A DNA stretch of 10,787 bases from an uncultured Anaerosacchariphilus sp. (GTDB lineage: Bacteria; Bacillota; Clostridia; Lachnospirales; Lachnospiraceae): contig CAKRTY010000029.1 of assembly GCA_934402125.1 (NCBI GenBank), positions 1 through 10,787 of the forward strand. Reading direction: 5' to 3'. Shown here piece after piece: positions 1 through 6,732 of this stretch (positions within the stretch are counted from its first letter, which is position 1; every line of letters starts with the position of its first letter). A program made the translations under genes and the position numbers. The notes under the pieces are model-generated. The model searched no databases, was not told the DNA's origin, and saw only the letters and a program-made list of their open reading frames with translations.

Positions 1-303
1 GACAGTGACGGCCAGCTTATCCTCAAACTCACGGTTGAGTGCCCGGGAAGTATGCTCCGGCACCAGATCCATCTTTTCTGCTTTATCAAAAGCAAAACGC
101 GCCAGCGCATGAATCAGCTTTTCCCTCTCCGCCTCGTACACCACAATTGCGTCCCGGGTGCGATCATAGACCTTGACCGACTTCACACCGTCCACAGCCA
201 GCAGATAGTATTCCAGTACATCTGCCTGCCGCAGTGTCATTCGCCCGCAGCAGAGATGTACCCGCAGCCGTCCCGGTAAATCATGTAAAATCGTACATTT
301 CAT
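1..303 (-). CDS. Heavy-metal translocating P-type ATPase, N-terminal part (cut by window edge)
   Basis: An open minus-strand frame begins with ATG at 303 and runs off the left edge, showing the first 101 residues. It opens MKCTILHDLPGRLRVHLCCG and continues with an alternating strand/helix pattern containing GVKSVKVYDRTRDAIVVY. This resembles the HMA-like N-terminal domain of clostridial heavy-metal P-type ATPases, where an LPGRLRV segment starts the domain. No CxxC metal-binding pair is seen; there is only a CC pair at residues 18-19. The catalytic DKTG loop and transmembrane core would lie outside the window, so the metal cannot be named. The start is only 3 bases after the stop of the DUF6110 gene, and a GGTGGAG-like ribosome site lies inside that gene's last codons, so the two are probably co-transcribed and translationally coupled. 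The assignment rests on the N-terminal domain and on the usual pairing with DUF6110. Confidence 0.72.
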   Translation of the reverse strand, partial: MKCTILHDLPGRLRVHLCCGRMTLRQADVLEYYLLAVDGVKSVKVYDRTRDAIVVYEAEREKLIHALARFAFDKAEKMDLVPEHTSRALNREFEDKLAVTV

Positions 304-306
304 GGG

Positions 307-591
307 TTACTCCACCTTGCTTTCCTCCGCTTCCTCGGAAGTATCCTCCACAATAGCGGAAGCCTCCGCCTCGGCACGCTGGTCATTGATTGCCTTAGCC
401 TCCGCGTAGATATCGTCCGCGCCTTCCCTTACAGCGGTGACTGCGGTCATCACACAGTCCTTTGCCCGCAGGGCAGCGGCCGTGGTCTGAACGTAGACCT
501 TTTTGGCATCCTTACTTCCCAGTACCTTGATTCCACCTGTGCCAAACAGCACGCCTGCAGCAAATAAACCCATTTTCTTCATGTCCATCAT
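307..591 (-). CDS. DUF6110-family small membrane-associated protein
   Basis: This is a small protein of about 94 residues. It has a short hydrophobic, glycine-rich N-terminal stretch (KKMGLFAAGVLFGTGGIKVL), then a conserved-looking segment GSKDAKKVYVQTTAAALRAK, a helical middle, and a Glu/Ala-rich acidic tail. This matches what I recall of DUF6110 proteins, which in Lachnospiraceae sit directly upstream of a heavy-metal P-type ATPase, as here. The biochemical role is unknown; a small membrane partner or metal-handling helper for the ATPase is only inference. Start choice: three ATG codons follow each other at 594, 591 and 588 behind a perfect AGGAGG at 597-602. The first is only 2 bases from it, so 591 (5 bases) or 588 (8 bases) is more likely. 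A promoter at 671-699 precedes the gene. Confidence 0.75.
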   Translation of the reverse strand: MMDMKKMGLFAAGVLFGTGGIKVLGSKDAKKVYVQTTAAALRAKDCVMTAVTAVREGADDIYAEAKAINDQRAEAEASAIVEDTSEEAEESKVE

Positions 592-616
592 CATTTCCTC
601 CTAATATAAAATGTTA

Positions 617-630
617 TTAGTCAATCCTAA
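617..630. promoter_or_regulatory. Possible operator, TTAG-N6-CTAA dyad (downstream copy)
   Basis: TTAGTCAATCCTAA forms a TTAG/CTAA dyad with a 6-base centre. It is an imperfect inverted copy (12 of 14 positions) of the dyad at 653-666. It lies in the 5' untranslated region of the DUF6110-ATPase transcript. TTAG...CTAA half-sites are reminiscent of DtxR-family metalloregulator boxes, but that is inference. The pair could also act as an RNA stem. Confidence 0.4.
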
Positions 631-652
631 CCTATGTCCGCACAGCATCTTG

Positions 653-666
653 TTAGAATTGGCTAA
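653..666. promoter_or_regulatory. Possible operator, TTAG-N6-CTAA dyad (at transcription start)
   Basis: TTAGAATTGGCTAA spans the expected transcription start (about 664) of the promoter at 671-699. Binding here would block transcription initiation. Its centre is 36 bases from that of the matching dyad at 617-630. Confidence 0.4.
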
Positions 667-670
667 ACAT

Positions 671-699
671 GTTATAGCATGCTTTTTTTCATTTTACAA
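671..699 (-). promoter_or_regulatory. Promoter of the DUF6110 / P-type ATPase operon
   Basis: Read on the minus strand, a -35 box TTGTAA (699-694) is followed by a 17-base spacer and a -10 box TATAAC (676-671). A TG one base upstream of the -10 gives an extended -10. Transcription should start near 664, leaving an untranslated leader of about 70 bases that carries the two TTAG-N6-CTAA dyads. Confidence 0.65.
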
Positions 700-737
700 G
701 AGATGCGTGAAAAAAATTCTCGGAATCCCTGCTATTT

Positions 738-1478
738 TCACCGGTATTCCACCTCTACCAGAAACAATCCCTGGGCCGGAGCCATGACTCCGGCCTGCTC
801 CCGGTCGAGGGATTCCAGAATCGTAAGGATCGACTCGGGGCTCTTTTTATGTAAGCCTACCTCTACCAGCGTGCCGGTAAGAATTCTCACCATATGATAG
901 AGAAAGCCATTTCCCGTAAATGAAAGAATCAGCTCCGCTCCCTTTTGTTCCAGATGGATCGCTTCTATGGTCCGTACCGTAGACTTTTTCGTCTTCTTCA
1001 TCGAACTGAAGGCCCTGAAATCGTGGGTTCCGGTCAGATACTCTGCCGCCCGGTTCATGGCCTGCACATCCAGCGGCTGCCCCACGGTCCAGCTATAACG
1101 GCGGTCAAATACATTGTGAAGCGGACTGTTCCAGATATGATAGCTGTAGGTTTTCCGCACAGCGCTCAGACGGCTGTGAAAGCGTCCGTCCACTTCTTCC
1201 ACCGAACGGACACCGATATCCTCCGGAAGATAATGATTCAGCTTTTCCAGTAATTCTTCGCAGGACATCTGTGAACGCGTCTTAAAATTCGCCACCTGCC
1301 CCAGGGCGTGGACGCCTGCGTCTGTACGACCGGATCCTGCGATCTCTACAGGCTCTCCCAGCAGACGGCTCAGCACTGCCGTCAGCTTTCCCTGTATGGT
1401 ATGCTCCTCATGCTCCTGGCTTTGCCAGCCACTGTACCGGGTACCGTCGTATTGCATGATGATTTTTATATTTCTCAT
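738..1478 (-). CDS. truA: tRNA pseudouridine synthase A (TruA)
   Basis: A cytoplasmic enzyme of 246 residues that isomerises uridine to pseudouridine at positions 38-40 in the anticodon arm of many tRNAs. The N-terminus RNIKIIMQYDGTRYSGWQSQ is typical of TruA. The catalytic aspartate is D53 in GSGRTDAGVHALGQV (residues 48-62). The later FSSMKKTKKSTVRTI and GNGFLYHMVRILTGTLVEVG blocks are also family hallmarks, and the length is normal. Start: the frame stays open upstream to 2117, but that part is antisense to the plus-strand gene at 1569-2024 and has no TruA similarity. ATG at 1478 with a weak purine-rich AAAGGGAAAG site fits the family start. A TATGAT -10-like box lies at 1517-1512, without a convincing -35. 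After the TGA stop only a very short stem followed by seven Ts is visible (about 709-727), so termination before the next promoter is uncertain. Confidence 0.96.
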   Translation of the reverse strand: MRNIKIIMQYDGTRYSGWQSQEHEEHTIQGKLTAVLSRLLGEPVEIAGSGRTDAGVHALGQVANFKTRSQMSCEELLEKLNHYLPEDIGVRSVEEVDGRFHSRLSAVRKTYSYHIWNSPLHNVFDRRYSWTVGQPLDVQAMNRAAEYLTGTHDFRAFSSMKKTKKSTVRTIEAIHLEQKGAELILSFTGNGFLYHMVRILTGTLVEVGLHKKSPESILTILESLDREQAGVMAPAQGLFLVEVEYR

Positions 1479-1568
1479 AAAATATGCTTTCCCTTTCTGT
1501 CTTTTTCGTGTATCATAATGGTTAGATATTGATTCCGTATGAACTGATTTATATCGAGGTGTCTCACA

Positions 1569-2024
1569 ATGTTTGGTTTTATTTTTGAAATTATCGTATT
1601 TATCGTAATTTTTCGCGCAATTGCTGCGTCTAAAAAGAACGCACAGAGGAAGCAGGGTTCCCGTCCGGCGACGCCAAATCAGCCTGCCGCCAGCCCCTAC
1701 AGGCCTCCGGTGCCCAACAAACCGGCTTCTAAAAAGCAGAAGAACGGCTGGCAGCCCACCGCTGAAAAGGCAAAACCGGCTGTGCCCAACCGTCCGAAGC
1801 CGGAGAAGGCTGCCGACTCTGCGGAAGCCTCCGCCCGTACCTTTGTGGAACCCAGCCGTCCTTACCGGGCACCCCACAACGCAGGCGAGCGTTACGAGGA
1901 ATGGATGCCGGTTCCGGAAGGAAAGAAGGTCTGCCGCTGCAGCTACTGCGCCGCGGACAATCTGATCCCCAAGGGCGCGGATCCCAGCAATTACTCCTGC
2001 TATTTCTGCAGGGAGGAACTGTAA
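1569..2024 (+). CDS. Unrecognised membrane-anchored protein with C-terminal four-cysteine zinc-ribbon-like motif
   Basis: I do not recognise this 151-residue protein. Residues 3-19 (GFIFEIIVFIVIFRAIA) form one hydrophobic segment that could be an N-terminal membrane anchor. It is followed by basic residues (SKKNAQRK) that suggest a cytoplasmic C-terminal part. Residues about 30-110 are a low-complexity linker rich in Pro, Ala and Lys. The C-terminus holds C124-x2-C127-x16-C144-x2-C147, a spacing typical of a small zinc ribbon, with an extra Cys at 122. The start ATG has a GAGGTG site 7 bases upstream. The gene is divergent from truA and followed by a strong terminator, so it is probably monocistronic. 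An adaptor or nucleic-acid/protein-binding role at the membrane is conceivable but not shown by the sequence. Confidence 0.75.
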   Translation: MFGFIFEIIVFIVIFRAIAASKKNAQRKQGSRPATPNQPAASPYRPPVPNKPASKKQKNGWQPTAEKAKPAVPNRPKPEKAADSAEASARTFVEPSRPYRAPHNAGERYEEWMPVPEGKKVCRCSYCAADNLIPKGADPSNYSCYFCREEL

Positions 2025-2028
2025 ATCC

Positions 2029-2072
2029 AAGAGATGAAGCAGGCTGTTTCTATTCTGCCTCATCTCTTTTTT
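2029..2072 (+). terminator. Intrinsic terminator after the zinc-ribbon protein gene
   Basis: Stem AAGAGATGA (2029-2037) pairs with TCATCTCTT (2060-2068). After one mismatch, an inner GCAG/CTGC helix follows, and the 3' side runs into six Ts at 2067-2072. It starts 4 bases after the stop codon. It lies between convergent genes and may also help stop the amidohydrolase transcript, although the T-run on that side is weak. Confidence 0.85.
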
Positions 2073-2086
2073 GTTTCCCTTTTTTA

Positions 2087-2962
2087 TTATCTTTTTTTCA
2101 TTTCCTTCCGAATCCACTTCTCCGATTCCGCTAGTCTCTGATCCAGAACCTCCATATTTTCCCGACCCACAGCCGCTTTCATATACGCGTATTCATCTAA
2201 CAGGCCCTGTCCGTGAGGCACCAGATAAGCGCCGGAATCACTGCCAAGTCCTATCCGCGCGCCCTTCTCAAAGGCAAATCGCACCGCCCGACTCTGCCGC
2301 TCCAGGATTGCCTTCACCTGCTCGTCCGGAAACCGGCCGCAGCCTGTGAGATTTCCCGTAGGCGCAAAGGTAGGCACCCAGATGGTGGGGCTTTCCGCCA
2401 GCTGACACAGGGTTTCCTCCTCCATGTAGTTGCCGTGCTCCAGGGTATCCACACCGGCTGCCAGGGCCGCCTGCACCGTTCCGTCGCCATTTCCGTGGGC
2501 CATGACCTTCAGTCCCGCATCGTGGGCCGTCTCTATCATATAGGAAATCAGTTCCGCATCCAGTCCTTCTTCGGTCAGCTTTCCGTAGGTATCAAATTCC
2601 ATAATCCCGCTGATCATGATTTTGATAAAGTCCGCTCCCTGCTTCCGGGCTCTGTCTACCAGAGCCCGGTACCCCTTTCTGTCATCAAAGGGCAGTCCTA
2701 CAATCCCGCCGTAGTGTCCTCTTTTGTGAATGGCAAAAATGGGAGTTCGATAATCAATCCCATACGCTCCGGCCAGCTCCCTGGCCCGTTCTGAGACGCC
2801 GTAGGCATCGCCCCCGTCCCGCACAAAGGTAATATCCGCCTGCTGCCAGGCTGCCAGGTGCTCCCGGATCGCCTGCTCGTCCGGTCCGTTTTTATGCAGA
2901 GCTACCGCCGCCTTATAGTTTTTCCCATCCATAATCACATGGGCATGACATTCTCCAAACAC
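2087..2962 (-). CDS. Metal-dependent amidohydrolase-family protein
   Basis: A 291-residue protein of the amidohydrolase superfamily, which hydrolyses C-N or similar bonds with one or two metal ions held in a TIM barrel. Likely metal ligands are visible in order: H6-x-H8 (GECHAHV), K114 (DFIKIMISG, a candidate carboxylated lysine), H156 (VMAHGNGDG), H176 (TLEHGNY) and D242 (LGSDSGAYLVPHG). This is the subtype I pattern. The protein begins directly at the HxH strand, so it lacks the N-terminal part of the beta-sandwich that imidazolonepropionase- or prolidase-like relatives carry; it is a compact form. The substrate cannot be deduced. The start is GTG at 2962 with GGGAGGCGG upstream, and no in-frame ATG lies before the HxH motif. 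A TTGACT/TACACT promoter lies at 3014-3042. Its only close neighbour is the divergent cold-shock gene, so no pathway context is offered. Confidence 0.85.
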   Translation of the reverse strand: MFGECHAHVIMDGKNYKAAVALHKNGPDEQAIREHLAAWQQADITFVRDGGDAYGVSERARELAGAYGIDYRTPIFAIHKRGHYGGIVGLPFDDRKGYRALVDRARKQGADFIKIMISGIMEFDTYGKLTEEGLDAELISYMIETAHDAGLKVMAHGNGDGTVQAALAAGVDTLEHGNYMEEETLCQLAESPTIWVPTFAPTGNLTGCGRFPDEQVKAILERQSRAVRFAFEKGARIGLGSDSGAYLVPHGQGLLDEYAYMKAAVGRENMEVLDQRLAESEKWIRKEMKKR

Positions 2963-3013
2963 TGAAAATCCGCCTCCCGCCTGTGTTCTCTCTCTTGTAT
3001 TTCTTCTCTGTCA

Positions 3014-3042
3014 AGTGTACTCAAAGGCCGGAAAAAAGTCAA
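3014..3042 (-). promoter_or_regulatory. Promoter of the amidohydrolase gene
   Basis: On the minus strand, -35 TTGACT (3042-3037), a 17-base spacer and -10 TACACT (3019-3014) give a start near 3007, about 45 bases before the GTG codon. Its -35 lies 19 bases from the -35 of the divergent cold-shock promoter. Confidence 0.6.
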
Positions 3043-3061
3043 TCATTCGCATTCTTTTTGA

Positions 3062-3090
3062 TTGACACCGTTTGGTGTTTGTGATACGCT
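3062..3090 (+). promoter_or_regulatory. Promoter of the cold-shock protein gene
   Basis: A perfect -35 TTGACA (3062-3067) is followed by 17 bases and a weak -10 TACGCT (3085-3090). TG at 3082-3083 makes an extended -10. The spacer contains a short dyad ACACC-gttt-GGTGT (3065-3078). The leader is about 53 bases long and begins with a small CCGC/GCGG hairpin (3099-3112), far shorter than the long thermosensing leader of E. coli cspA. Confidence 0.6.
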
Positions 3091-3149
3091 AAACCCAGCC
3101 GCATTAACGCGGTAATAAACCTTTTTTTAATTATTTTGGAGGTATCACA

Positions 3150-3350
3150 ATGAACAAAGGTACAGTTAAGTGGTTCAACAACCAGAAGGGTTACGGATTC
3201 ATCTCTGACGAGCAGGGAAACGATATTTTCGTACACTTCTCCGGCATTAAGTCTGATGGATTCAAGTCTCTGGAAGAGGGTCAGGCTGTAGAGTTTGACG
3301 TAATCGACGGAGCTAAGGGACCGCAGGCTACCAACGTAACCAAGTTATAA
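3150..3350 (+). CDS. csp: Cold-shock protein, CspA family
   Basis: A 66-residue single cold-shock domain that binds single-stranded RNA and DNA and acts as an RNA chaperone in the cytoplasm. The RNP1 motif KGYGFI (residues 13-18) and RNP2 motif DIFVHF (25-30) are intact, and the [18 protein letters not shown] opening is canonical. Length is normal for the family (65-70 residues). GGAGG at 3138-3142 lies 7 bases before the ATG. The gene has its own promoter (3062-3090) and ends before a shared bidirectional terminator (3441-3476), so it is monocistronic. The roughly 90-base stretch between stop and terminator holds nothing I can identify. Which of several paralogues this is (cspA, B, C or D) cannot be told, and the name does not prove induction by cold. 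Confidence 0.97.
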   Translation: MNKGTVKWFNNQKGYGFISDEQGNDIFVHFSGIKSDGFKSLEEGQAVEFDVIDGAKGPQATNVTKL

Positions 3351-3440
3351 TCAGCCGTAAATGATGTGCCTTTTTCTAATATCCAGACTTTTTGACCTCT
3401 GACTAGAATAAAGCATCGAATGAAACGCAGATTTAACAGG

Positions 3441-3476
3441 AAAAACCGCTTCCGTGAGTTCACGAAAGCGGTTTTT
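3441..3476. terminator. Bidirectional intrinsic terminator between csp and gatB
   Basis: An 11-bp helix AAAAACCGCTT (3441-3451) with AAGCGGTTTTT (3466-3476) is topped, after one mismatch, by CGTG/CACG and an AGTT loop. It has an A-run on one side and a T-run on the other, and sits between convergent genes, so it can stop both the csp transcript and the gatCAB transcript. Confidence 0.9.
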
Positions 3477-3494
3477 CTGTCATATTTTTCTCAT

Positions 3495-4928
3495 TTATTG
3501 TAACAATTCCTTCAAAATCTCGTTGATCCTGCCCGGGTTCGCCTTTCCCTTCATCTCCTTCATGGTCTGGCCCACCAGGAAGCCCAGGGCTTTCTCCTTA
3601 CCGCCCTTATAATCGGCTACAGACTGGGGATTTGCTGCCACGATGTCTTCTATGATCTTCCGTAAAGCGCCCTCGTCGTTGACCGTCTTCAGGCCCTTTT
3701 CCTCCACATATTGCTCCGGATCCACATTTTCATAGAAGATATGCTCAAATACTTCCTTAGCCACGCTGCTGTTGATGGTTCCTCCATCTGCCAGCTCGAC
3801 AAGCTTCGCCAGATGTTCCGGGGAAAACTTCAAATCCTCCGGCTCCTGTCCATTTTCCTTCAGAAGCCGCATGGTCTCCACCATCAGCCAGTTGGATACC
3901 TTTTTCGGCTTGCCACAGATAGCCGTGGCCGCCTCGAACATATCTGCCATCTGCTTGGAGGCTGTCAGAAGCTGCGCGTCGTATTCCGGAATCTCAAATT
4001 CCTCCCGGTAGCGACGAAGCTTCTCCGTCCGCAGCTCCGGCTGACGGGCTTTGATTTCCTCCAGCCATTCCTCGCTGATATCGATGGGCGGCAGGTCCGG
4101 CTCCGGGAAATAACGGTAATCCTGCGCGTCCTCCTTGGAACGCATGGCGTGGGAGCTTTCTTTATTGTCATCCCAGCGGCGGGTTTCCTGGACAACCTTT
4201 TTTCCTTCCTCCAGAAGCTCTATCTGACGCTGGCGCTCGCCCTCAATGGCGCGGCCGATGGCCTTAAAGGAATTCAGGTTCTTCATCTCCGTACGGGTGC
4301 CAAACTTCTGCGCTCCCAGTTCCCGAACAGACAGGTTCACGTCCGCACGCATGGAGCCCTCCTGAAGCTTACAGTCGGACGCTCCCAGATACTGGATGAT
4401 CAGCCGGAGCTTATCCAGATACGCGATTACCTCCTCTGCGCTCCGCATATCCGGCTCCGAGACAATCTCAATCAGCGGCACGCCGCTTCGGTTGTAATCC
4501 ACCAGGGAGCAGTCCTCCCACTCGTCGTGGATCAGCTTTCCGGCGTCCTCCTCCATATGAATCTCATGGATTCCGATTTTCTTCGTGCCGGTCTCCGTCT
4601 CAATTTCCACATAGCCGTTCCTGCAGATGGGCGCATAGAGCTGGGAAATCTGGTAGTTCTGAGGGTTATCGGGGTAAAAATAATTTTTCCGGTCAAATTT
4701 GCTGTGACGGGTAATGGCGCAGTTGGTGGCCAGACCTACGGCCATGGCATACTCCACCACCTTTTTATTCAATACCGGAAGGGATCCCGGCATACCGGTG
4801 CATACCGGACAGGTATGGGTATTGGGCGCTCCTCCGAAGGCCGTACTGCAGGCGCAGAAAATTTTCGTTTTGGTGGCCAGCTCCACATGAACCTCCAGGC
4901 CAATGACGGTTTCGTACTGTTTGCTCAT
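3495..4928 (-). CDS. gatB: Aspartyl/glutamyl-tRNA(Asn/Gln) amidotransferase subunit B (GatB)
   Basis: This is the kinase/transamidase subunit of GatCAB, 477 residues. It activates the side-chain carboxylate of Asp-tRNA-Asn or Glu-tRNA-Gln with ATP and transfers ammonia delivered from GatA. The N-terminus YETVIGLEVHVELATKTKIF is a GatB hallmark. A zinc site C25-x-C27-x12-C40-x2-C43 is complete. The IHMEEDAGKLIH block and the GSMRADVNLSV block belong to the catalytic cradle. The C-terminal part, ending KANPGRINEILKELL, is the helical plus YqeY-like tail that contacts tRNA. The ATG overlaps the gatA stop in an ATGA arrangement, so translation is coupled. An AAGGAG site lies about 10 bases upstream inside gatA. 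It is the last gene of the operon and is followed by a strong terminator. Confidence 0.97.
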   Translation of the reverse strand: MSKQYETVIGLEVHVELATKTKIFCACSTAFGGAPNTHTCPVCTGMPGSLPVLNKKVVEYAMAVGLATNCAITRHSKFDRKNYFYPDNPQNYQISQLYAPICRNGYVEIETETGTKKIGIHEIHMEEDAGKLIHDEWEDCSLVDYNRSGVPLIEIVSEPDMRSAEEVIAYLDKLRLIIQYLGASDCKLQEGSMRADVNLSVRELGAQKFGTRTEMKNLNSFKAIGRAIEGERQRQIELLEEGKKVVQETRRWDDNKESSHAMRSKEDAQDYRYFPEPDLPPIDISEEWLEEIKARQPELRTEKLRRYREEFEIPEYDAQLLTASKQMADMFEAATAICGKPKKVSNWLMVETMRLLKENGQEPEDLKFSPEHLAKLVELADGGTINSSVAKEVFEHIFYENVDPEQYVEEKGLKTVNDEGALRKIIEDIVAANPQSVADYKGGKEKALGFLVGQTMKEMKGKANPGRINEILKELLQ

Positions 4929-6409
4929 TTTCCTTCCACTCCTTCCTTATCTTTTCTGCCTGCAAAGGGCGCGCGGCCCCGGCTGCATTCGTAGGCATAG
5001 GCTGCCCGGATCAGATCTTCCTCCTTAAAGCAGTCTGCCAGAAGCTGAAGGCCGATGGGCAGGCCCTTAGAATCCTGACCGCAGGGCAGGCAGATTCCCG
5101 GAAGTCCGGCAAGGTTTGCGGAAATCGTATAGATATCGCCCAGATACATCTGAAGCGGATCCGACAGGGAGGCTCCCAGCTTCGGCGCCGTGGTGGGCGC
5201 CGCCGGTCCCAGAATCACATCATAGGCTTCAAAGGCGCTGTCAAAGGCCCGGCGAATCAGTGCCTTGGTACGGAGCGCCTTCAGGTAATAAGCGTCATAG
5301 TAACCGGAGCTTAAAACAAAGGATCCCAGCATAATCCGCCGCTTTACCTCGGGGCCGAAGCCCTCGGAGCGGGTCTTTTTGTACATATTATGGAGGCCTT
5401 CGTATTCCTCTGTACGGTAACCGTACTTCACTCCATCGAAACGGGCCAGGTTGGAGCTGGCCTCCGCAGAGGCGATGACGTAATAAGCCGGGATCGCGTA
5501 ATCCACCAGACTTAAATCAAACTCTTCTACCATCGCGCCTTTCTCTTCCAGAACCTTTGCGGCTGCCTTTACAGCCGCGGCTACCTCCGGATCCAGGCCT
5601 TCTCCAAAGTAATCCCGCGGGATACCGATCCGCAGGCCTTTTACATCATCCCGCAGAGCGGAAGTAAAATCATAGGATTCCCGTTTTACGGAGGTACTGT
5701 CTTTTTCATCATGGGAGGCAAGAGCCTCCAGAAGCAGGGCGCAGTCCGTCACGTCCTTTGCCACCGGCCCAATCTGATCCAGGGAAGATCCGTAGGCAAT
5801 GAGTCCGTAACGGGATACGGTTCCGTAGGTGGGCTTGATTCCGGTCACGCCGCAGAAGGAGCTGGGCTGACGGATCGAGCCGCCTGTGTCGGATCCCAGG
5901 GCGCAGGGCGCTTCTCCTGCCGCCACCGCCGCGCAGGAACCGCCGGAAGAGCCTCCCGGCACATGCTCTGTGTTCCAGGGATTGCGGGTGACGCCAAAGG
6001 CTGAGGTTTCCGTGGTGCTTCCCATGGCAAACTCGTCCATATTGGTCTTGCCGATCACAATCATTCCGGCTTTTTCCAGATTCAAAACTGCCTCTGCGGA
6101 ATAGGTCGGCTCAAAGTTATAAAGGATTTTGGAAGAGCAGGTGGTCTTTAATCCCTTCGTACACATATTGTCCTTAACGGCAATGGGAACGCCTGCCAGC
6201 GGGCCGGTAAGCTCGCCGCTCTCGATCCCCTTCTGTACTTCAGCCGCTCTTTTCAGGGCTCCCTCCTCGTCTACGGTGACAAAGCTGTTCAGAACCGGTT
6301 CCTGCTCCCGGATCTCCGCCAGCGCCGCCTTTACCGCATCCACCGCCGTCATTTCTCCGGCTCTGATCTTCTGTCCGATCTCCGCCGCCGTCATTTCACG
6401 AAATTCCAT
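4925..6409 (-). CDS. gatA: Aspartyl/glutamyl-tRNA(Asn/Gln) amidotransferase subunit A (GatA)
   Basis: This is the glutaminase subunit of GatCAB, 494 residues, of the amidase-signature family. It releases ammonia from glutamine and channels it to GatB. The Ser-cisSer-Lys triad is complete: K79 (GVPIAVKDN), S154 (PGGSSGGS) and S178 (GSDTGGSIRQPSSFCG). With the start chosen here, these numbers equal the K79/S154/S178 that I recall for Staphylococcus aureus GatA. Start choice: the frame is open to a GTG at 6418, but that codon lies against the ribosome site. AGGAGG (6423-6418), overlapping the gatC stop, sits 8 bases before ATG 6409, which is the convincing start. The gene follows gatC closely and overlaps gatB by 4 bases, giving the order C-A-B. 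No truncation or missing residue is seen. Confidence 0.97.
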   Translation of the reverse strand: MEFREMTAAEIGQKIRAGEMTAVDAVKAALAEIREQEPVLNSFVTVDEEGALKRAAEVQKGIESGELTGPLAGVPIAVKDNMCTKGLKTTCSSKILYNFEPTYSAEAVLNLEKAGMIVIGKTNMDEFAMGSTTETSAFGVTRNPWNTEHVPGGSSGGSCAAVAAGEAPCALGSDTGGSIRQPSSFCGVTGIKPTYGTVSRYGLIAYGSSLDQIGPVAKDVTDCALLLEALASHDEKDSTSVKRESYDFTSALRDDVKGLRIGIPRDYFGEGLDPEVAAAVKAAAKVLEEKGAMVEEFDLSLVDYAIPAYYVIASAEASSNLARFDGVKYGYRTEEYEGLHNMYKKTRSEGFGPEVKRRIMLGSFVLSSGYYDAYYLKALRTKALIRRAFDSAFEAYDVILGPAAPTTAPKLGASLSDPLQMYLGDIYTISANLAGLPGICLPCGQDSKGLPIGLQLLADCFKEEDLIRAAYAYECSRGRAPFAGRKDKEGVEGK

Positions 6410-6421
6410 CTCTGTCACCTC

Positions 6422-6715
6422 CTATTCTACCGTCTTCGGTACCATGTACATATTGTCCTTGACCTTCGGCGCATTGGCCAGCATTTCCTCATGGTTGTCT
6501 CCATGTTCCACCCGGTCCTCCCGGAACACGTTGCTTATGGAAAATACATGGGACATGGGCTCTATGCCTTCTGTATCCAGCTCGTTCAGTTTATCAATAT
6601 AATCCAGCATCCGGCCCATATCCTTTTTGGCTTCCTCCTTCTCCTTCGGGGAAAGCTCCAGTTTGGCCAGAATTCCTACATATTCGATGGTTTCATCGGA
6701 AATTATATTTGCCAT
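6422..6715 (-). CDS. gatC: Aspartyl/glutamyl-tRNA(Asn/Gln) amidotransferase subunit C (GatC)
   Basis: This small subunit of 97 residues wraps around GatA and GatB and stabilises the complex. It starts [20 protein letters not shown], has the family's [20 protein letters not shown] helix, then [12 protein letters not shown] and a C-terminal [11 protein letters not shown] segment, all typical of GatC, at normal length. AAGGAG (6727-6722) lies 6 bases before the ATG. The stop codon TAG is embedded in the ribosome site of gatA, so translation of the two is coupled. The gap of 178 bases back to aspS is filled with repeats and a palindrome. I see no good promoter there, so gatCAB may depend on read-through from the T-box-controlled aspS promoter. 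Confidence 0.96.
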   Translation of the reverse strand: MANIISDETIEYVGILAKLELSPKEKEEAKKDMGRMLDYIDKLNELDTEGIEPMSHVFSISNVFREDRVEHGDNHEEMLANAPKVKDNMYMVPKTVE

Positions 6716-6732
6716 ATTTTTCTCCTTTACTC

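Noticed and set aside
1479..2117. Upstream extension of the truA reading frame, which would give a 459-residue protein
   Set aside because: It is antisense to the zinc-ribbon protein gene and its terminator, has low-complexity Arg/Leu-rich sequence, and TruA homology starts exactly at ATG 1478.
3351..3440. TTGACC plus TAGAAT as a promoter after csp
   Set aside because: The two boxes are only about 7 bases apart, and no plus-strand gene follows before the terminator.
3711..4994. 427-codon plus-strand open frame
   Set aside because: Fully antisense to gatB, with no recognisable protein features; a by-product of codon bias in the real gene.
6410..6418. GTG start of gatA at 6418
   Set aside because: It abuts the AGGAGG site itself; ATG 6409, 8 bases downstream, gives family-consistent numbering of the catalytic triad.
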